Assembly (NCBI GenBank): GCA_021785515.1
Contig: JAJYEX010000002.1
Coordinates: forward strand, 281,328-345,327
Length of the DNA stretch: 64,000 nucleotides
DNA from: Pseudomonadota bacterium
GTDB taxonomy: Bacteria > Pseudomonadota > Gammaproteobacteria > Acidiferrobacterales > UBA6901
Direction: 5' to 3'
Both the position numbers and the translations under genes were made by a program. Within the stretch, counting starts at the first letter, position 1, and every line of letters starts with the position of its first letter. A model generated the notes under the pieces. The model did no database searches, had not been told where the DNA came from, and worked only from the letters and a program-made list of their open reading frames with translations. This document shows positions 60,192-64,000 of this stretch, in pieces.

Positions 60192-61041
60192 GGGCTCGAA
60201 CCGGCGTGCATTACCTCAACAGGTACCGTGTGCCTGCACAGAATCCCGTCAAGATCACACCCGAACGGCATGATGTCTAGGAGTCGGACAGGGTGATCGA
60301 AACACGGAGAACCGGCCGGGAGATCCGAGAACTCATGGGGCCGGGAGGGCCGCAATGCTGATGCCCGCAGGGCCTATCAGGTACAAAGTAGACCTTGCCC
60401 CCAGTTATTGTAAAGCGGCTGTGATGTCGGGTTAGTGGAGCGGACGCCGGCGGATCCAGGCGAAATTGCGCACCCCGTGCGCTCGGCCCTTGCCGCTGGC
60501 CATGTCTTGCATCCGATGCAGATGGTTTTGCATGATTCAGCGTCCCCGGTTTCTGGCCGTGAGTTTCGCCCGGCCCGTGATCACGTGTTGTGACTGGCGA
60601 CGAGGCAGATCGGATCGGAGGTTTTCTTCTGCCGCCGGACATGGAGAATCTTTCGGTCCGCGCAGGCAACCTGGGCGGCAGGGGGGAGTGGCCATATCTC
60701 GATGACCGGGTGTGCCGAGTCTGCACGCGTTTTATGGGCCTTATCGGTCGAACGTACTCAGCAGACCGGTTTTCAGGCGAAGACGTTGCTGTTGGCCTTG
60801 ATGTTGGCGGGTTGTCTTTTAAAATGAAAATATGCCAGAAAAGAACAAAAATTGATGGGTGTTCTTTTCTACATCCTAACTAAGGACTTGAGCCGGTGAA
60901 CGATGGAGTCCTGGGGTTGCCAGCGGTGCCAATGACACGCGCCTGGGCTGCGTATAGACTGTACGGGTCGCGGACCGCTTTTGGACGTGGGATCAGCACG
61001 GGTTTCCGCAACCGTTCCGGATTGGACTGCAGGTCCTTGCG
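60192..61041. other. 850-nt spacer, no gene supported; AT-rich island with an 11-bp inverted repeat
   Basis: The open frame on minus 60277-60726 is rich in Arg/Pro/Ser and has no family resemblance. Around 60820-60880 the sequence becomes AT-rich and contains an inverted repeat. This is the likely regulatory region for the deacetylase/phosphatase pair downstream. Confidence 0.5.
60837..60870. repeat. Inverted repeat AGAAAAGAACA / TGTTCTTTTCT with 12-nt loop
   Basis: Perfect 11-bp arms (60837-60847 and 60860-60870) in an AT-rich patch, ending about 170 nt before the deacetylase start at 61042. There is no T-run after it; its symmetry suits a regulator binding site or an RNA hairpin. Confidence 0.6.
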
Positions 61042-62091
61042 ATGATCCAGCGCGCCAAGGGAGTTCTGAAACAGATTGCGGTTCGTGCTCTGGCCCACCC
61101 CAGGGTATGCACGGTCGTCAACCCACTTACCGGATGCCTGGGGACGGTGTTTATGCTGCACCGCTTCGAGGATCCGGATCGGGGCATGCCCGGATACCCA
61201 GTAGCGTTTGTGGGGCAGGTGTTGGAGCATCTGCGACGCCGGAACTGCCCGTTGGTATCCCTGCGGGATCTTATCGATGGTTTGAATCGCGGATCCCTCC
61301 CGCTAGGGCACAGCGTAGCCTTCACCTTTGATGATGGCACCTATGATCAAGCGGAAATTGCGGCACCGGTTTTCAGTCGCTACGACTGTCCGGTTACAGT
61401 GTTTCTGATTACTGGGTTTGTAGACAACAAGTTGTGGCCGTGGGACGACCGTGTTGCCTATGCCATCCAGAAAACCACTCGTACATCCGTTACGGTTCAG
61501 GCTGGCAGAGAAACCCTGTCATACGACCTTCGTACCGACGCGCGACGCGCTGCGGCACTCGATGATCTGCGGCTGCGCTGCAAGTTACTACCGCAGGCGG
61601 AATTCCATGCCGTGCTCGAGCGTCTACCCGAGGCGACGAGCATGATCATACCGGAAGCGGTGCCGAACGGTTACGCAGCCATGACCTGGGACGATGCGCG
61701 AGTCCTGGAACGCGGTGGGTTGTTTTCATTTGCGCCACACTCGGTAAGCCATCAGATCCTCCCCGGTATGGCGGACGATGCTGCGCGGAGCGAGATTACG
61801 GAATCCTGGCAGCGTTTGCAGCAGGAGCTATCTAACCCGCTACCGGTTTTCAATTTTCCGAGCGGACGGTTCGGGGTCCGCGAGGTTGGCTTTGTGCGCG
61901 ATGCCGGGTTTTTCGCGTTTGTGACCACGGAGGCGGGTTACGTTTATTCCTGCCGCGATACGCGGTCTACGAGTCTTCCGTGGCGCCTTGACCGGTTTGT
62001 TCTGCCCGACACGCTTGAGGATTTTTTGCAGTACAGCACATGGATTGAGTGGGGGAAGCAATGGGTTCGTTCCAAGATGCGCCTTTTATGA
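61042..62091 (+). CDS. Polysaccharide deacetylase family protein (CE4)
   Basis: 349 aa. GTVFMLHRFED at the start, catalytic VAFTFDDGTYDQAEIAAPVF (TFDDG), metal His pair in FAPHSVSHQILPG, and FNFPSGRFGVREV near the end. The sequence lacks a signal peptide, as do many EPS-locus CE4 proteins. It differs in layout from the DUF3473-type protein at 53.9 kb. Its stop overlaps the next gene by 4 nt (ATGA), so the two are probably co-translated. Confidence 0.85.
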   Translation: MIQRAKGVLKQIAVRALAHPRVCTVVNPLTGCLGTVFMLHRFEDPDRGMPGYPVAFVGQVLEHLRRRNCPLVSLRDLIDGLNRGSLPLGHSVAFTFDDGTYDQAEIAAPVFSRYDCPVTVFLITGFVDNKLWPWDDRVAYAIQKTTRTSVTVQAGRETLSYDLRTDARRAAALDDLRLRCKLLPQAEFHAVLERLPEATSMIIPEAVPNGYAAMTWDDARVLERGGLFSFAPHSVSHQILPGMADDAARSEITESWQRLQQELSNPLPVFNFPSGRFGVREVGFVRDAGFFAFVTTEAGYVYSCRDTRSTSLPWRLDRFVLPDTLEDFLQYSTWIEWGKQWVRSKMRLL

Positions 62092-62723
62092 AGGCGGATC
62101 CGGTTCGGACAGGTTTCGATCGCTTTCCGTCAAGTCTGGCTCAGCGCATGGTACCGTGGCGGAGATGGTCGCAAAGGGTCGCGTGCCAACACGGCGGTAA
62201 GCGGGCGATGGCGGCCTACTATCGCTATCTGCTGGCTTACCACGCAGGATTCGGAAGAAAACTTGGGCGCATTGACTGGTCACGAGTCGATCGTGTGGTG
62301 TTTGTGTGTATGGGCAACATCTGCCGCAGCCCTTACGCCGAGGCGATGGCTTCTGCTGGTGGTGCGCGGGCTGTGTCGGCAGGTCTCGTCGCCCACACTG
62401 GTGTGCCCGCGCATCCGGATGCCATCCGCAACGCGGAGCGACGCGGCGTCGATCTGCGTCTGCATACAGCCAAGCGCATAGATGATCTGAGTATCAACGA
62501 ATCCGACCTGCTCATTGGCATGGAGCCGCCGCAGGCATGGAAACTTCAGCGCAGCGCGGGCGTGGGTGAGTCTGCTCCCCAGGTGACGCTGCTCGGACTC
62601 TGGATTGACCCGGCGGTACCCTATATCGCGGATCCGTTCGGGTGTGAGGACGACTATTTCCAGACCTGCTATTCGCGCATCGATGCAGGTGTCTCGGCGA
62701 TATTGGCCCTTATCGAACGCTGA
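62088..62723 (+). CDS. Low-molecular-weight protein tyrosine phosphatase-like protein
   Basis: 211 aa from ATG 62088. Phosphate loop VVFVCMGNICRSPYAEAMAS (C74-x5-R80) and the general-acid region IADPFGCEDDYFQTCYSRID define the family. In EPS loci such phosphatases (Wzb type) dephosphorylate BY-kinases and thereby control chain export. No Wzc-like kinase is in the window. An N-terminal stretch of ~70 basic/aromatic residues precedes the catalytic domain; ATG 62061 would extend it by nine residues. Confidence 0.85.
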   Translation: MKADPVRTGFDRFPSSLAQRMVPWRRWSQRVACQHGGKRAMAAYYRYLLAYHAGFGRKLGRIDWSRVDRVVFVCMGNICRSPYAEAMASAGGARAVSAGLVAHTGVPAHPDAIRNAERRGVDLRLHTAKRIDDLSINESDLLIGMEPPQAWKLQRSAGVGESAPQVTLLGLWIDPAVPYIADPFGCEDDYFQTCYSRIDAGVSAILALIER

Positions 62724-62945
62724 GCCGGATTGGCAGACATGCCCTTCCTGGATCAACGATTTGTGTGCCGGCTCTGGCGATGTGCCATCGGATCCCGGAG
62801 TCGCGTTCGCGCCCTCAGCCTCAGGCGCGCTTGTTGCTTCTGCGTGTTGGCTTCGGCGTGTTTCGGCCACATCGCTTATGGAGTGGCGCGTCTTTCCGGT
62901 GCGTGCCAGGCATTCGATGCGCGATGACCCAGCGGCATCTCGGAC

Positions 62946-63010
62946 GTCCTTGGCAGGATGGTCTAACGGCCCCTCGCCGGGAACGTACGCCCTCCGCGGA
63001 CTACGCGCCC
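62946..63010 (+). repeat. Degenerate intergenic repeat, copy 2
   Basis: Counterpart of 41988-42049. Shares GTCCTTG at the left and TACGCC.TCCGCGGACTACGCGCCC at the right; it overlaps the 3' end of the neighbouring minus-strand deacetylase. Confidence 0.4.
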
Positions 63011-64000
63011 GTGTTTCGCGCTCCCTGGTATGCGGCAATTGCGAGTCTCGCCAAGAGCGAGATTTCGTCGCGACTGATGTCTTCGTGCACCGAAACCCGG
63101 CGGATCATGTAACGGTCGTCGTGGATGTTGTGCCAGCCAGGTCGGGTCGAACAGGCCGCGAGGTAATGGTTCGCGACCAGGGCACGTGCTGCCGGGGTGG
63201 TGTCCCCGTTCGGATAGCAGAACAGCGGGGCCGTGCATCCGGTATGATTCTCGATAACATGCCGGGACGCAACGATTTCGTCATACATCTGCTCCGCGGA
63301 CAGCGAATCGGACAGCCGTGTGTGCCGGCGCGTGTGGGAGCCGATAGAGATGAGACCACTGGCCGTCATCGTGCGAATCTGCTCCCAGTCGAGAAGTTCG
63401 GCAGCCGGCTGCGTCGCGTCGCCAAGCTGCCCACCCATGGCGTCGGCGTGCGCGTGGAGTGTGGCATCATCATGGTGCTTGCAGGCCGTAATGATGAGAT
63501 CCAGCTGCTCCGGGTTGAGTTGCGCGGGATGCGACGGCAGCGGAATGCCGAGTCCTCGCAGCCATGCAAACTCCCCGAGGGTATAGGTCTGGTCCCCATG
63601 GCGGTCGAGCCCACGGCGCAGCAGTCCCGCGAGGCGTTCGGGCCAGAACAGGCGCTTGGTGCCGACCATGTCAGAAACTACAAAGATGGTTGCAGGCACC
63701 TGTTCCGCCGCCAGCACCGGGTAGGCATATTCGAAGTTGTCGGCCCATCCATCGTCGAACGTGAGGGCAAACGCGCGTTCCGTCAACAGTGCGCCGTTCC
63801 GGGCTGCCTGAATCCATTGGTCGAGTGGCACGGGATCGAAGTGGCGTTTGAGTATTCTGAGATGACGGTGCAGGGTCTCGGGATGGACATACATTCCCGG
63901 CTGTTCCGCTTGCAGGCGAGAGTCCCCGGGAGGAAGCACGCGGTGGTACATGAGGACAATCAGGGTTCCGCGGCGGGCACGCCAGAACGCCGGTGCGGTT
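63001..64000 (-). CDS. Polysaccharide deacetylase family protein (5' end beyond window)
   Basis: Frame open from the stop at 63001-63003 to the right edge. The visible N-terminal strand ARRGTLIVLMYHRVLPPG continues upstream of the first Met, so the true start lies outside. CE4 motifs: ALTFDDGWADNFEYAYPVL, ISIGSHTRRHTRLSD (H-x3-H metal pair), LFCYPNGDTTPAARALV. At least 333 aa. It converges on the phosphatase gene. Likely a third EPS-modifying deacetylase. Confidence 0.88.
   Translation of the reverse strand, partial: TAPAFWRARRGTLIVLMYHRVLPPGDSRLQAEQPGMYVHPETLHRHLRILKRHFDPVPLDQWIQAARNGALLTERAFALTFDDGWADNFEYAYPVLAAEQVPATIFVVSDMVGTKRLFWPERLAGLLRRGLDRHGDQTYTLGEFAWLRGLGIPLPSHPAQLNPEQLDLIITACKHHDDATLHAHADAMGGQLGDATQPAAELLDWEQIRTMTASGLISIGSHTRRHTRLSDSLSAEQMYDEIVASRHVIENHTGCTAPLFCYPNGDTTPAARALVANHYLAACSTRPGWHNIHDDRYMIRRVSVHEDISRDEISLLARLAIAAYQGARNTGA

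Noticed and set aside
60277-60726. 149-codon minus-strand frame in the gap after the sulfotransferase
   Set aside because: Arg/Pro/Ser-rich with no motif and no initiation signal.

Overview
The window is a piece of a GC-rich gammaproteobacterial chromosome. The gene order glnD / map / rpsB-tsf-pyrH-frr-uppS-cdsA-dxr-rseP-bamA / lpxD-fabZ-lpxA-lpxB-rnhB-dnaE-accA-tilS / pyrG-kdsA-eno-ftsB is the conserved gammaproteobacterial core arrangement. The EPS genes and insertion sequences would fit a Chromatiales/Acidiferrobacter-type organism, but I cannot name the species. No rRNA, tRNA or CRISPR array was seen.

Region 1 (1-29.7 kb) is the housekeeping core. Left of map are the end of an amino-acid permease and glnD, with glnD and map on the minus strand. 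A strong extended -10 promoter starts the rpsB operon, and a perfect intercistronic terminator/attenuator lies between rpsB and tsf. From tsf to ftsB almost every gene is on the plus strand, often with 4-17 nt overlaps. It covers translation factors, UMP kinase, undecaprenyl and CDP-lipid synthesis, DXP isoprenoid synthesis, outer-membrane assembly, lipid A, fatty acid synthesis, replication, tRNA lysidine, CTP, KDO and enolase. The skp gene usually found between bamA and lpxD is missing. The convergent ygfZ closes the block where ispD would normally follow ftsB.

Region 2 (30.4-41.4 kb) is an exopolysaccharide (EPS) arm, mostly on the minus strand and visibly decaying: four glycosyltransferases (one of them on plus), a BioF2/FemAB-type acyltransferase, an intact-looking ISL3 element, an intact IS630 element, and the 3' piece of an undecaprenyl-phosphate sugar transferase gene.

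Region 3 (42.5-51.3 kb) is mobile DNA around one surviving Wzy/O-antigen-ligase-like gene. At 42536-47116 three elements are nested: an IS3-family element is split by an IS110/IS1111-family element, which is split by a group II intron with a multiply frameshifted reverse transcriptase. All junctions can be placed to the base. A complete IS1634-family element lies at 49406-51334.

Region 4 (52.3-64 kb) is the apparently functional EPS arm on plus: EpsB/WcaJ-type sugar transferase, DUF3473-type polysaccharide deacetylase, FemAB-like protein, glycosyltransferase, flippase, PAPS-type sulfotransferase, a second deacetylase, a low-molecular-weight tyrosine phosphatase, and a third deacetylase (minus strand) running off the window. 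The first genes resemble exosortase-A (XrtA)-associated EPS loci, although no exosortase is in view. The product is predicted to be a Wzx/Wzy-made, deacetylated and possibly sulfated polysaccharide. An 11/11 match to the core of the RfaH-recruiting ops element sits 57 nt upstream of the deacetylase start.

The two EPS arms mirror each other (paralogous sugar transferase, glycosyltransferase and acyltransferase genes in opposite orientation). They share a 360-bp segment that I read as identical (41001-41360 inverted relative to 53258-53617) inside otherwise diverged sugar-transferase sequence. That is a signature of recent gene conversion and a potential substrate for a 12-kb inversion.
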